The position numbers and the translations under genes are program-made. From Myotis daubentonii (lineage: Eukaryota > Chordata > Mammalia > Chiroptera > Vespertilionidae), in contig NC_081844.1 in NCBI RefSeq assembly GCF_963259705.1, positions 9,843,715 to 9,907,714 of the forward strand: DNA of 64,000 nt, read 5' to 3'. Positions 1 to 9,418 of the stretch are shown piece after piece. The stretch's first letter is position 1. Each line of letters begins with the position of its first letter. Under the pieces are notes generated by a model. The model was not told the origin of the DNA. It made no database searches and saw only the letters and a program-made list of their open reading frames with translations.

Positions 1-18
1 ACTGTAAACATAAACAGT
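1..18. other. Monomer 5' dyad with forkhead-like motifs (example copy)
   Basis: ACTGT and ACAGT form 5-bp inverted arms around AAACATAA. The same bases contain TGTAAACA (3-10) and ATAAACA (10-16), both fitting the forkhead core RYAAAYA. The element opens nearly every monomer. It is altered after most B3 copies, where the first arm becomes CGTGT and a CACGTG palindrome appears instead, and in some A copies (CAGTAATC, CAATATTC, CAGTTTTC just downstream). A functional role is speculative. Confidence 0.3.
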
Positions 19-142
19 ATTCTCCACATTTCAAATCATTATACACAAGTTCTGAGCTCTATAAACAGGAATTCTTAAAGTTCCGGAGAGGTTAATATTA
101 TCAGAATTCTCGTCATTTCAAAGTTTCTACCTGTAATCTCGG

Positions 143-151
143 GAATTGAAC
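143..151 (-). other. Minus-strand match to the Pol III B-box core (example copy)
   Basis: Read on the minus strand, A monomers contain GTTCAATTC, which fits GWTCRANNC, the B-box core of tRNA-type promoters. B monomers have a change (GTTCAGTTA) and do not fit. I found no convincing A box at the expected distance upstream, and the flanks give only a partial T-arm stem. Chance is the likely explanation. Confidence 0.15.
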
Positions 152-218
152 TCGGCTTTAAATGTACTTAGATTCTATTTACTTGTGTTTTAACTGTTTG
201 TTACACGTTCATATTCAT

Positions 219-227
219 TTCCTGGAA
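219..227. other. Conserved palindromic TTCCTGGAA (example copy)
   Basis: TTCCTGGAA fits TTCNNNGAA, the recognition consensus of STAT-family factors, and lies in the part of the monomer that is most alike between A and B. I noticed only four monomers where it is broken: 31021 and 37958 (TTCCTGTAA), and 44511 and 55432 (TTCCTGGAG). In the B5 copies at 13438 and 16729 it is TTCCGGGAA, which keeps the consensus. Binding is not implied; short palindromes also arise in satellites for other reasons. Confidence 0.35.
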
Positions 228-690
228 AGAAAACTGAGTATTTTAAGAGTTTTAACACATTCTCACAGTTTCCTTAGAATTATATACTAGAAACTTGAGG
301 ATATAAACTGTCTCAGTCAAAAAAAGCCGTGGCAACTCAGGATCAACTGTAAACATAAACAGTATTCTCCACATTTCAAATCATTATACACAAGTTCTGA
401 GCTCTATAAACAGGAATTCTTAAAGTTCCGGAGAGGTTAATATTATCAGAATTCTCGTCATTTCAAAGTTCCTACCTGTAATCTCGGGAATTGAACTCGG
501 CTTTAAATGTAGTTAGATTCTATTTACTTGTTTTTTAACTGTTTGTTACACGTTCATATTCATTTCCTGGAAAGAATACTGAGTATTTTAAGAGTTTTAA
601 CACATTCTCACAGTTTCCTTAGAATTATATAATAGAACCTTGAGGATATAAACTATCTCAGTCAAAAAAAGCCGTGGCAACTCAGGATCA

Positions 691-1073
691 ACTGTAAACA
701 TAAACAGTATTCTCCTCATTTCAAATCATTATACACAAGTACTGAGCTCTATAAACAGGAATTCGTAAAGTTTGAAATGACATTTTAGTTAAAACGCCAC
801 TTAAAATAGCCTGAGTTGTTAATATTATCAGAATTGCCGACATTTCAGAGTTTTCGATCTGTAATCTTGGTAACTGAACTCGGCCTTAAATGAAGTTAGA
901 TTCTATTTACTTGTGTTTCAACTGTTTGTTACACGTTCATATTCATTTCCTGGAAAGAAAATTGTGTATTTTAAGAGTTTTAACACATTTTGACAGTTTC
1001 CTGAGAAGTATACACTAGAACCTTCAGGATATAAACTGTTTCAGTCAAAAAACGCCACGGCAACTCAGAATCA
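691..1073 (+). repeat. Reference B monomer (383 bp, subtype B1), landmarks
   Basis: First B monomer. It aligns with A along its whole length apart from the 45-bp block at 773-817, which takes the place of eight A bases, and one extra base in the following CAGAGTTTTCGATCTG region. Together these give the constant 38-bp difference. It has only the first EcoRI site (759-764); the second is lost because the A sequence CAGAATTCTCG is CAGAATTGCCG here. Other B-specific states are TGTGTTTCAACTG, GAAAATTGTGTATT, CATTTTGACAGTTTCCTGAGAAG, CCTTCAGG and the AAAAAACGCCACGG end. All 91 B monomers keep exactly 383 bp. Subtypes B1 to B5 differ by substitutions only. Confidence 0.93.
773..817 (+). repeat. B-specific 45-bp block made of inverted and direct satellite fragments
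   Basis: Present in all B and no standard A monomers, between AAAGTT and GTTAATATT. In this copy GTTAAAAC (788-795) and CTTAAAATA (800-808) are exact reverse complements of GTTTTAAC (977-984) and TATTTTAAG (967-975) in the same monomer, in the matching reversed order and with a spacer of 4 bp in place of 1. CCTGAGTTG (810-818) is the reverse complement of CAACTCAGG at the ends of A monomers (for example 678-686). TGAAATGA at the 5' side inverts the TCATTTCA of the flanking sequence. AAAACGCCAC (791-800) is a direct copy of the B 3' end (1049-1058). This suggests a rearranged self-derived insertion; the alternative is that B is ancestral and A lost the block. Confidence 0.75.
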
Positions 1074-1801
1074 ACTGTAAACATAAACAGTATTCTCCAC
1101 ATTTCAAATCATTATACACAAGTTCTGAGCTCTATAAACAGGAATTCTTAAAGTTCCGGAGAGGTTAATATTATCAGAATTCTCGTCATTTCAAAGTTCC
1201 TACCTGTAATCTCGGGAATTGAACTCGGCTTTAAATGTAGTTAGATTCTATTTACTTGTTTTTTAACTGTTTGTTACACGTTCATATTCATTTCCTGGAA
1301 AGAATACTGTGTATTTTAAGAGTTTTAACACATTCTCACAGTTTCCTTAGAATTATATACTAGAACCTTGAGGATATAAACTGTCTCAGTCAAAAAAAGC
1401 CAGGGCGACTCAGGATCAACTGTAAACATAAACAGTGTTCTCGTCATTTCAAATCATTATACACTAGTTCTTAGCTCTATAAACAGGAATTCTTAAAGTT
1501 TGAAATGACATTTTAGTGAAAACGCCACTTAAAATAGCCTGAGTTGTTAATATTATCAGAATTGCCGTCATTTCAGAGCTTTCGACCTGTAATCTCGGTA
1601 ACTGAACTCGGCCTTAAATGAAGTTAGATTCTATTTACTTGTGTTTCAACTGTTTGTTACACGTTCATATTCATTTCCTGGAAAGAAAATTGTGTATTTT
1701 AAGAGTTTTAACACATTTTGACAGTTTCCTGAGAAGTATATACTAGAACCTTCAGGATATAAACTGTTTCAGTCAAAAAACGCCACGGCAACTCAGAATC
1801 A

Positions 1802-3602
1802 ACTGTAAACATAAACAGTATTCTCCACATTTCAAATCATTATACACAAGTTCTGAGCTCTATAAACAGGAATTCTTAAAGTTCCGGAGATGTTAATATT
1901 ATCAGAATTCTCGTCATTTCAAAGTTTCTACCTGTAATCTCGGGAATTGAACTCGGCTTTAAATGTACTTAGATTCTATTTACTTGTGTTTTAACTGTTT
2001 GTTACACGTTCATATTCATTTCCTGGAAAGAAAACTGAGTATTTTAAGAGTTTTAACACATTCTCACAGTTTCCTTAGAATTATATACTAGAAACTTGAG
2101 GATATAAACTGTCTCAGTCAAAAAAAGCCGTGGCAACTCAGGATCAACTGTAAACATAAACAGTATTCTCCACATTTCAAATCATTATACACAAGTTCTG
2201 AGCTCTATAAACAGGAATTCTTAAAGTTCCGGAGAGGTTAATATTATCAGAATTCTCGTCATTTCAAAGTTCCTACCTGTAATCTCGGGAATTGAACTCG
2301 GCTTTAAATGTAGTTAGATTCTATTTACTTGTTTTTTAACTGTTTGTTACACGTTCATATTCATTTCCTGGAAAGAATACTGTGTATTTTAAGAGTTTTA
2401 ACACATTCTCACAGTTTCCTTAGAATTATATACTAGAACCTTGAGGATATAAACTGTCTCAGTCAAAAAAAGCCAGGGCGACTCAGGATCAACTGTAAAC
2501 ATAAACAGTGTTCTCGTCATTTCAAATCATTATACACTAGTTCTTAGCTCTATAAACAGGAATTCTTAAAGTTTGAAATGACATTTTAGTGAAAACGCCA
2601 CTTAAAATAGCCTGAGTTGTTAATATTATCAGAATTGCCGTCATTTCAGAGCTTTCGACCTGTAATCTCGGTAACTGAACTCGGCCTTAAATGAAGTTAG
2701 ATTCTATTTACTTGTGTTTCAACTGTTTGTTACACGTTCATATTCATTTCCTGGAAAGAAAATTGTGTATTTTAAGAGTTTTAACACATTTTGACAGTTT
2801 CCTGAGAAGTATATACTAGAACCTTCAGGATATAAACTGTTTCAGTCAAAAAACGCCACGGCAACTCAGAATCAACTGTAAACATAAACAGTATTCTCCA
2901 CATTTCAAATCATTATACACAAGTTCTGAGCTCTATAAACAGGAATTCTTAAAGTTCCGGAGATGTTAATATTATCAGAATTCTCGTCATTTCAAAGTTC
3001 CTACCTGTAATCTCGGGAATTGAACTCGGCTTTAAATGTACTTAGATTCTATTTACTTGTGTTTTAACTGTTTGTTACACGTTCATATTCATTTCCTGGA
3101 AAGAAAACTGAGTATTTTAAGAGTTTTAACACATTCTCACAGTTTCCTTAGAATTATATACTAGAACCTTGAGGATATAAACTGTCTCAGTCAAAAAAAG
3201 CCGTGGCAACTCAGGATCAACTGTAAACATAAACAGTATTCTCCTCATTTCAAATCATTATACACAAGTACTGAGCTCTATAAACAGGAATTCGTAAAGT
3301 TTGAAATGACATTTTAGTTAAAATGCCACTTAAAATAGCCTGAGTTGTTAATATTATCAGAATTGCCGACATTTCAGAGTTTTCGATCTGTAATCTTGGT
3401 AACTGAACTCGGCCTTAAATGAAGTTAGATTCTATTTACTTGTGTTTCAACTGTTTGTTACACGTTCATATTCATTTCCTGGAAAGAAAATTGTGTATTT
3501 TAAGAGTTTTAACACATTTTGACAGTTTCCTGAGAAGTATATACTAGAACCTTCAGGATATAAACTGTTTCAGTCAAAAAACGCCACGGCAACTCAGAAT
3601 CA
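1802..3602 (+). repeat. 5-monomer unit A-A-B2-A1-B1, copy 2
   Basis: Monomers start at 1802 (A1, with GAGATGTT), 2147 (A2), 2492 (B2), 2875 (A1) and 3220 (B1). Length 1,801 bp, equal to the preceding unit. The A at 1802 shares GAAACTTGAGG with the A at position 1, so both A-A junctions probably descend from one event. In this unit A2-B2 precedes A1-B1, reversed relative to the unit before. The three monomers from 2147 match those from 1074 at a shift of 1,073 bp, which points to an exchange involving an odd number of monomers. Confidence 0.9.
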
Positions 3603-6514
3603 ACTGTAAACATAAACAGTATTCTCCACATTTCAAATCATTATACACAAGTTCTGAGCTCTATAAACAGGAATTCTTAAAGTTCCGGAGAGGTTAATAT
3701 TATCAGAATTCTCGTCATTTCAAAGTTTCTACCTGTAATCTCGGGAATTGAACTCGGCTTTAAATGTAGTTAGATTCTATTTACTTGTTTTTTAACTGTT
3801 TGTTACACGTTCATATTCATTTCCTGGAAAGAATACTGTGTATTTTAAGAGTTTTAACACATTCTCACAGTTTCCTTAGAATTATATACTAGAACCTTGA
3901 GGATATAAACTGTCTCAGTCAAAAAAAGCCAGGGCGACTCAGGATCAACTGTAAACATAAACAGTGTTCTCGCCATTTCAAATCATTATACACTAGTTCT
4001 TAGCTCTATAAACAGGAATTCTTAAAGTTTGAAATGACATTTTAGTGAAAACGCCACTTAAAATAGCCTGAGTTGTTAATATTATCAGAATTGCCGTCAT
4101 TTCAGAGCTTTCGACCTGTAATCTCGGTACCTGAACTCGGCCTTAAATGAAGTTAGATTCTATTTACTTGTGTTTCAACTGTTTGTTACACGTTCATATT
4201 CATTTCCTGGAAAGAAAATTGTATATTTTAAGAGTTTTAACACATTTTGACAGTTTCCTGAGAAGTATATACTAGAACCTTCAGGATATAAACTGTTTCA
4301 GTCAAAAAACGCCACGGCAACTCAGAATCAACTGTAAACATAAACAGTATTCTCCACATTTCAAATCATTATACACAAGTTCTGAGCTCTATAAACAGGA
4401 ATTCTTAAAGTTCCGGAGATGTTAATATTATCAGAATTCTCGTCATTTCAAAGTTTATACCTGTAATCTCGGGAATTGAACTCGGCTTTAAATGTAGTTA
4501 GATTCTATTTACTTGTGTTTTAACTGTTTGTTACACGTTCATATTCATTTCCTGGAAAGAAAACTGAGTATTTTAAGAGTTTTAACACATTCTCACAGTT
4601 TCCTTAGAATTATATACTAGAACCTTGAGGATATAAACTGTCTCAGTCAAAAAAAGCCGTGGCAACTCAGGATCAACTGTAAACATAAACAGTATTCTCC
4701 TCATTTCAAATCATTATACACAAGTACTGAGCTCTATAAACAGGAATTCTTAAAGTTTGAAATGACATTGCAGTTAAAACGCCACTTAAAAGAGCCTGAG
4801 TTGTTAATATTATCAGAATTGCCGTCATTTCAGAGCTTTCCACCTCTCATCTCGGTAACTGAACTGGGCCTTAAATGTAGTTAGATTCTATTTACTTGTG
4901 TTTCAACTGTTTGTTACACGTTCATATTCATTTCCTGGAAAGAGAATTGTGTATTTTTAGAGTTTTAACACATTTTGACAGTTTCCTGAGAAGTATATAC
5001 TAGAACTTTCAGGATATAAACTGTTTCAGTCAAAAAACGCCACGGCAACTCAGGTTCACGTGTAAACATAAACAGTATTCTCCACATTTCAAGTCATTAT
5101 ACACAAGTTCTGAGCTCTATAAACAGGAATTCTTAAAGTTCCGGAGAGGTTAATATTATCAGAATTCTCGTCATTTCAAAGTTCCTACCTGTAATCTCGG
5201 GAATTGAACTCGGCTTTAAATGTAGTTAGATTCTATTTACTTGTTTTTTAACTGTTTGTTACACGTTCATATTCATTTCCTGGAAAGAATACTGTGTATT
5301 TTAAGAGTTTTAACACATTCTCACAGTTTCCTTAGAATTATATACTAGAACCTTGAGGATATAAACTGTCTATGTCAAAAAAAGCCAGGGTGACTCAGGA
5401 TCAACTGTAAACATAAACAGTGTTCTCGTCATTTCAAATCATTATACACTAGTTCTTAGCTCTATAAACAGGAATTCTTAAAGTTTGAAATGACATTTTA
5501 GTGAAAACGCCACTTAAAATAGCCTGAGTTGTTAATATTATCAGAATTGCCGTCATTTCAGAGCTTTCGACCTGTAATCTCGGTAACTGAACTCGGCCTT
5601 AAATGAAGTTAGATTCTATTTACTTGTGTTTCAACTGTTTGTTACACGTTCATATTCATTTCCTGGAAAGAAAATTGTGTATTTTAAGAGTTTTAACACA
5701 TTTTGACAGTTTCCTGAGAAGTATATACTAGAACCTTCAGGATATAAACTGTTTCAGTCAAAAAACGCCACGGCAACTCAGAATCAACTGTAAACATAAA
5801 CAGTATTCTCCACATTTCAAATCATTATACACAAGTTCTGAGCTCTATAAACAGGAATTCTTAAAGTTCCGGAGATGTTAATATTATCAGAATTCTCGTC
5901 ATTTCAAAGTTCCTACCTGTAATCTCGGGAATTGAACTCGGCTTTAAATGTACTTAGATTCTATTTACTTGTGTTTTAACTGTTTGTTACACGTTCATAT
6001 TCATTTCCTGGAAAGAAAACTGAGTATTTTAAGAGTTTTAACACATTCTCACAGTTTCCTTAGAATTATATACTAGAACCTTGAGGATATAAACTGTCTC
6101 AGTCAAAAAAAGCCGTGGCAACTCAGGATCAACTGTAAACATAAACAGTATTCTCCTCATTTCAAATCATTATACACAAGCACTGAGCTCTATAAACAGG
6201 AATTCGTAAAGTTTGAAATGACATTTTAGTTAAAATGCCACTTAAAATAGCCTGAGTTGTTAATATTATCAGAATTGCCGACATTTCAGAGTTTTCGATC
6301 TGTAATCTTGGTAACTGAACTCGGCCTTAAATGAAGTTAGATTCCATTTACTTGTGTTTCAACTGTTTGTTACACGTTCATATTCATTTCCTGGAAAGAA
6401 AATTGTGTATTTTAAGAGTTTTAACACATTTTGACAGTTTCCTGAGAAGTATATACTAGAACCTTCAGGATATAAACTGTTTCAGTCAAAAAACGCCACG
6501 GCAACTCAGAATCA
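3603..6514 (+). repeat. Two A-B-A-B tetramers (2 x 1,456 bp)
   Basis: Monomers start at 3603 (A2), 3948 (B2), 4331 (A1), 4676 (B3), then 5059 (A2), 5404 (B2), 5787 (A1) and 6132 (B1). Each tetramer is 1,456 bp. The B3 at 4676 is the first of its class: CATTGCAG, CTCTCATC, CTGGGCC, GAGAATTGTG and an end in GGTTCACGTG, so the next A begins CGTG in place of ACTG. The A2 at 5059 has two private changes near its end (GTCTATGTC and CCAGGGTG). The B1 at 6132 has AAAATGCCAC, a CpG to TpG change shared with 3220 and 10875. Confidence 0.9.
5057..5062. other. CACGTG palindrome at B3-to-A junctions (example copy)
   Basis: B3 monomers end GGTTCA and the next A starts CGTGTAAAC, giving CACGTG. Further copies begin at 7241, 8693, 11984, 15275, 28106, 31019, 35043, 37956, 52172, 57997, 58725, 60909 and 61637. 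At 47076 and 51444 it has decayed to CACGAG. CACGTG is the classic bHLH E-box core, but one origin followed by copying explains all of these. Confidence 0.5.
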
Positions 6515-9418
6515 ACTGTAAACATAAACAGTATTCTCCACATTTCAAATCATTATACACAAGTTCTGAGCTCTATAAACAGGAATTCTTAAAGTTCCGG
6601 AGAGGTTAATATTATCAGAATTCTCGTCATTTCAAAGTTCCTACCTGTAATCTCGGGAATTGAACTCGGCTTTAAATGTAGTTAGATTCTATTTACTTGT
6701 TTTTTAACTGTTTGTTACACGTTCATATTCATTTCCTGGAAAGAATACTGTGTATTTTAAGAGTTTTAACACATTCTCACAGTTTCCTTAGAATTATATA
6801 CTAGAACCTTGAGGATATAAACTGTCTCAGTCAAAAAAAGCCGTGGCAACTCAGGATCAACTGTAAACATAAACAGTATTCTCCTCATTTCAAATCATTA
6901 TACACAAGTACTGAGCTCTATAAACAGGAATTCTTAAAGTTTGAAATGACATTGCAGTTAAAACGCCACTTAAAAGAGCCTGAGTTGTTAATATTATCAG
7001 AATTGCCTTCATTTCAGAGCTTTCCACCTCTCATCTCGGTAACTGAACTGGGCCTTAAATTTAGTTAGATTCTATTTACTTGTGTTTCAACTGTTTGTTA
7101 CAGGTTCATATTCATTTCCTGGAAAGAGAATTGTGTATTTTTAGAGTTTTAACACATTTTGACAGTTTCCTGAGAAGTATATACTAGAACTTTCAGGATA
7201 TAAACTGTTTCAGTCAAAAAACGCCACGGCAACTCAGGTTCACGTGTAAACATAAACAGTATTCTCCACATTTCAAGTATTTATACGCAAGTTCTGAGCT
7301 CTATAAACAGGAATTCTTAAAGTTCCGGAGAGGTTAATATTATCAGAATTCTCGTCATTTCAAAGTTTCTACCTGTAATCTCGGGAATTGAACTCGGCTT
7401 TAAATGTACTTAGATTCTATTTACTTGTGTTTTGTTTGTTACACGTTCATATTCATTTCCTGGAAAGAAAACTGAGTATTTTAAGAGTTTTAACACATTC
7501 TCACAGTTTCCTTAGAATTATATAATAGAACCTTGAGGATATAAACTGTCTCAGTCAAAAAAATCCAGGGCGACTCAGGATCAACTGTAAACATAAACAG
7601 TGTTCTCGTCATTTCAAATCATTATACACTAGTTCTTAGCTATATAAACAGGAATTCTTAAAGTTTGAAATGACATTTTAGTGAAAACGCCACTTAAAAT
7701 GGCCTGAGTTGTTAATATTATCAGAATTGCCGTCATTTCAGAGCTTTCGACCTGTAATCTCGGTAACTGAACTCGGCCTTAAATGAAGTTAGATTCTATT
7801 TACTTGTGTTTCAACTGTTGGTTACACGTTCATATTCATTTCCTGGAAAGAAAATTGTGTATTTTAAGAGTTTTAACACATTTTGACAGTTTCCTGAGAA
7901 GTATGTACTAGAACCTTCAGGATATAAACTGTTTCAGTCAAAAAACGCCACGGCAACTCAGAATCAACTGTAAACATAAACAGTATTCTCCACATTTCAA
8001 ATCATTATACACAAGTTCTGAGCTCTATAAACAGGAATTCTTAAAGTTCCGGAGAGGTTAATATTATCAGAATTCTCGTCATTTCAAAGTTTATACCTGT
8101 AATCTCGGGAATTGAACTCGGCTTTAAATGTACTTAGATTCTATTTACTTGTGTTTTAACTGTTTGTTACACGTTCATATTCATTTCCTGGAAAGAATAC
8201 TGTGTATTTTAAGAGTTTTAACACATTCTCACAGTTTCCTTAGAATTATATACTAGAACCTTGAGGATATAAACTGTCTCAGTCAAAAAAAGCCGTGGCA
8301 ACTCAGGATCAACTGTAAACATAAACAGTATTCTCCTCATTTCAAATCATTATACACAAGTACTGAGCTCTATAAACAGGAATTCTTAAAGTTTGAAATG
8401 ACATTGCAGTTAAAACGCCACTTAAAAGAGCCTGAGTTGTTAATATTATCAGAATTGCCGTCATTTCAGAGCTTTCCACCTCTCATCTCGGTAACTGAAC
8501 TGGGCCTTAAATGTAGTTAGATTCTATTTACTTGTGTTTCAACTGTTTGTTACACGTTCATATTCATTTCCTGGAAAGAGAATTGTGTATTTTTAGAGTT
8601 TTAACACATTTTGACAGTTTCCTGAGAAGTATATACTAGAACTTTCAGGATATAAACTGTTTCAGTCAAAAAACGCCACGGCAACTCAGGTTCACGTGTA
8701 AACATAAACAGTATTCTCCACATTTCAAGTATTTATACGCAAGTTCTGAGCTCTATAAACAGGAATTCTTAAAGTTCCGGAGAGGTTAATATTATCAGAA
8801 TTCTCGTCATTTCAAAGTTTCTACCTGTAATCTCGGGAATTGAACTCGGCTTTAAATGTACTTAGATTCTATTTACTTGTGTTTTGTTTGTTACACGTTC
8901 ATATTCATTTCCTGGAAAGAAAACTGAGTATTTTAAGAGTTTTAACACATTCTCACAGTTTCCTTAGAATTATATAATAGAACCTTGAGGATATAAACTG
9001 TCTCAGTCAAAAAAATCCAGGGCGACTCAGGATCAACTGTAAACATAAACAGTGTTCTCGTCATTTCAAATCATTATACACTAGTTCTTAGCTATATAAA
9101 CAGGAATTCTTAAAGTTTGAAATGACATTTTAGTGAAAACGCCACTTAAAATAGCCTGAGTTGTTAATATTATCAGAATTGCCGTCATTTCAGAGCTTTC
9201 GACCTGTAATCTCGGTAACTGAACTCGGCCTTAAATGAAGTTAGATTCTATTTACTTGTGTTTCAACTGTTGGTTACACGTTCATATTCATTTCCTGGAA
9301 AGAAAATTGTGTATTTTAAGAGTTTTAACACATTTTGACAGTTTCCTGAGAAGTATGTACTAGAACCTTCAGGATATAAACTGTTTCAGTCAAAAAACGC
9401 CACGGTAACTCAGAATCA
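6515..9418 (+). repeat. Two A-B3-A(short)-B2 tetramers (2 x 1,452 bp)
   Basis: Monomers start at 6515 (A), 6860 (B3), 7243 (A-short), 7584 (B2), 7967 (A), 8312 (B3), 8695 (A-short) and 9036 (B2). Each tetramer is 1,452 bp because the A-short monomers lack four bases. The A-short copies also share GTATTTATACGC near the 5' end and AAATCCAGGGCG at the 3' end. The B2 copies share GCTATATAAAC, GGTTACAC and ATGTACTAG. This same tetramer is the variable part of the next two 9-monomer units, so it was amplified both alone and as part of a larger unit. The first A of each tetramer differs (TTCCTACC at 6515, TTTATACC at 7967). Confidence 0.9.
7243..7583 (+). repeat. A-short monomer (341 bp), first copy
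   Basis: This A monomer reads GTGTTTTGTTTG where the others read GTGTTTTAACTGTTTG, a loss of four bases at the T-run. It also carries GTATTTATACGC and AAATCCAGGGCG. Identical-looking copies lie at 8695-9035, 11986-12326 and 15277-15617. In all four the preceding monomer is a B3 ending in CACGTG and the following one is a B2, so the deletion arose once and was spread by higher-order amplification. Confidence 0.9.

Larger units (their letters stand above)
1..345 (+). repeat. Reference A monomer (345 bp), landmarks
   Basis: First complete A monomer, used here as the type example. Landmarks: imperfect dyad ACTGT-N8-ACAGT at 1-18; EcoRI sites GAATTC at 69-74 and 114-119, 45 bp apart; the A-specific octamer CCGGAGAG between AAAGTT and GTTAATATT; minus-strand GTTCAATTC at 143-151; the T-run that varies in length at about 188-191; the palindromic core TTCCTGGAA at 219-227; a run of seven A at 319-325; and the 3' end CAACTCAGGATCA. 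G+C is 112/345 by hand count. CpG occurs about six times. It carries GAAACTTGAGG near its 3' end, shared in the window only with the monomer at 1802 as far as I can see. Confidence 0.93.
1..1801 (+). repeat. 5-monomer unit A-A-B1-A2-B2, copy 1
   Basis: Monomers start at 1 (A1), 346 (A), 691 (B1), 1074 (A2) and 1419 (B2); total 1,801 bp. The A-A neighbours at 1 and 346 break the usual A-B alternation. The second A is mixed: TGTTTTTTAAC as in A2, but AATACTGAG, TATAATAG and CCGTGG as in A1, and it is followed by B1. The B2 at 1419 has GTGTTCTCG, CTAGTTCTTAG and GTGAAAAC. The following unit has the same A-A-B-A-B plan but in a different subtype order, so this is not a simple duplication. Confidence 0.9.

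Noticed and set aside
143..151. tRNA or tRNA-derived SINE on the minus strand
   Set aside because: Only the B-box core fits; there is no A box, no cloverleaf stems and the T-arm pairing is incomplete, so it was kept only as a low-confidence motif.
141..160. CENP-B box in the CTCGGGAATTGAACTCGG region or in the B sequence TTTCGACCTGTAATCTCGG
   Set aside because: Neither strand fits NTTCGNNNNANNCGGGN: the spacing between TTCG and CGG is wrong in B, and A has TTCA in place of TTCG on the complementary strand.
311..330. Phased A-tracts producing strong curvature
   Set aside because: Only one A7 run and one T4-T7 run stand out per monomer, about 130 bp apart, so there is no helical phasing to support a strong bend.
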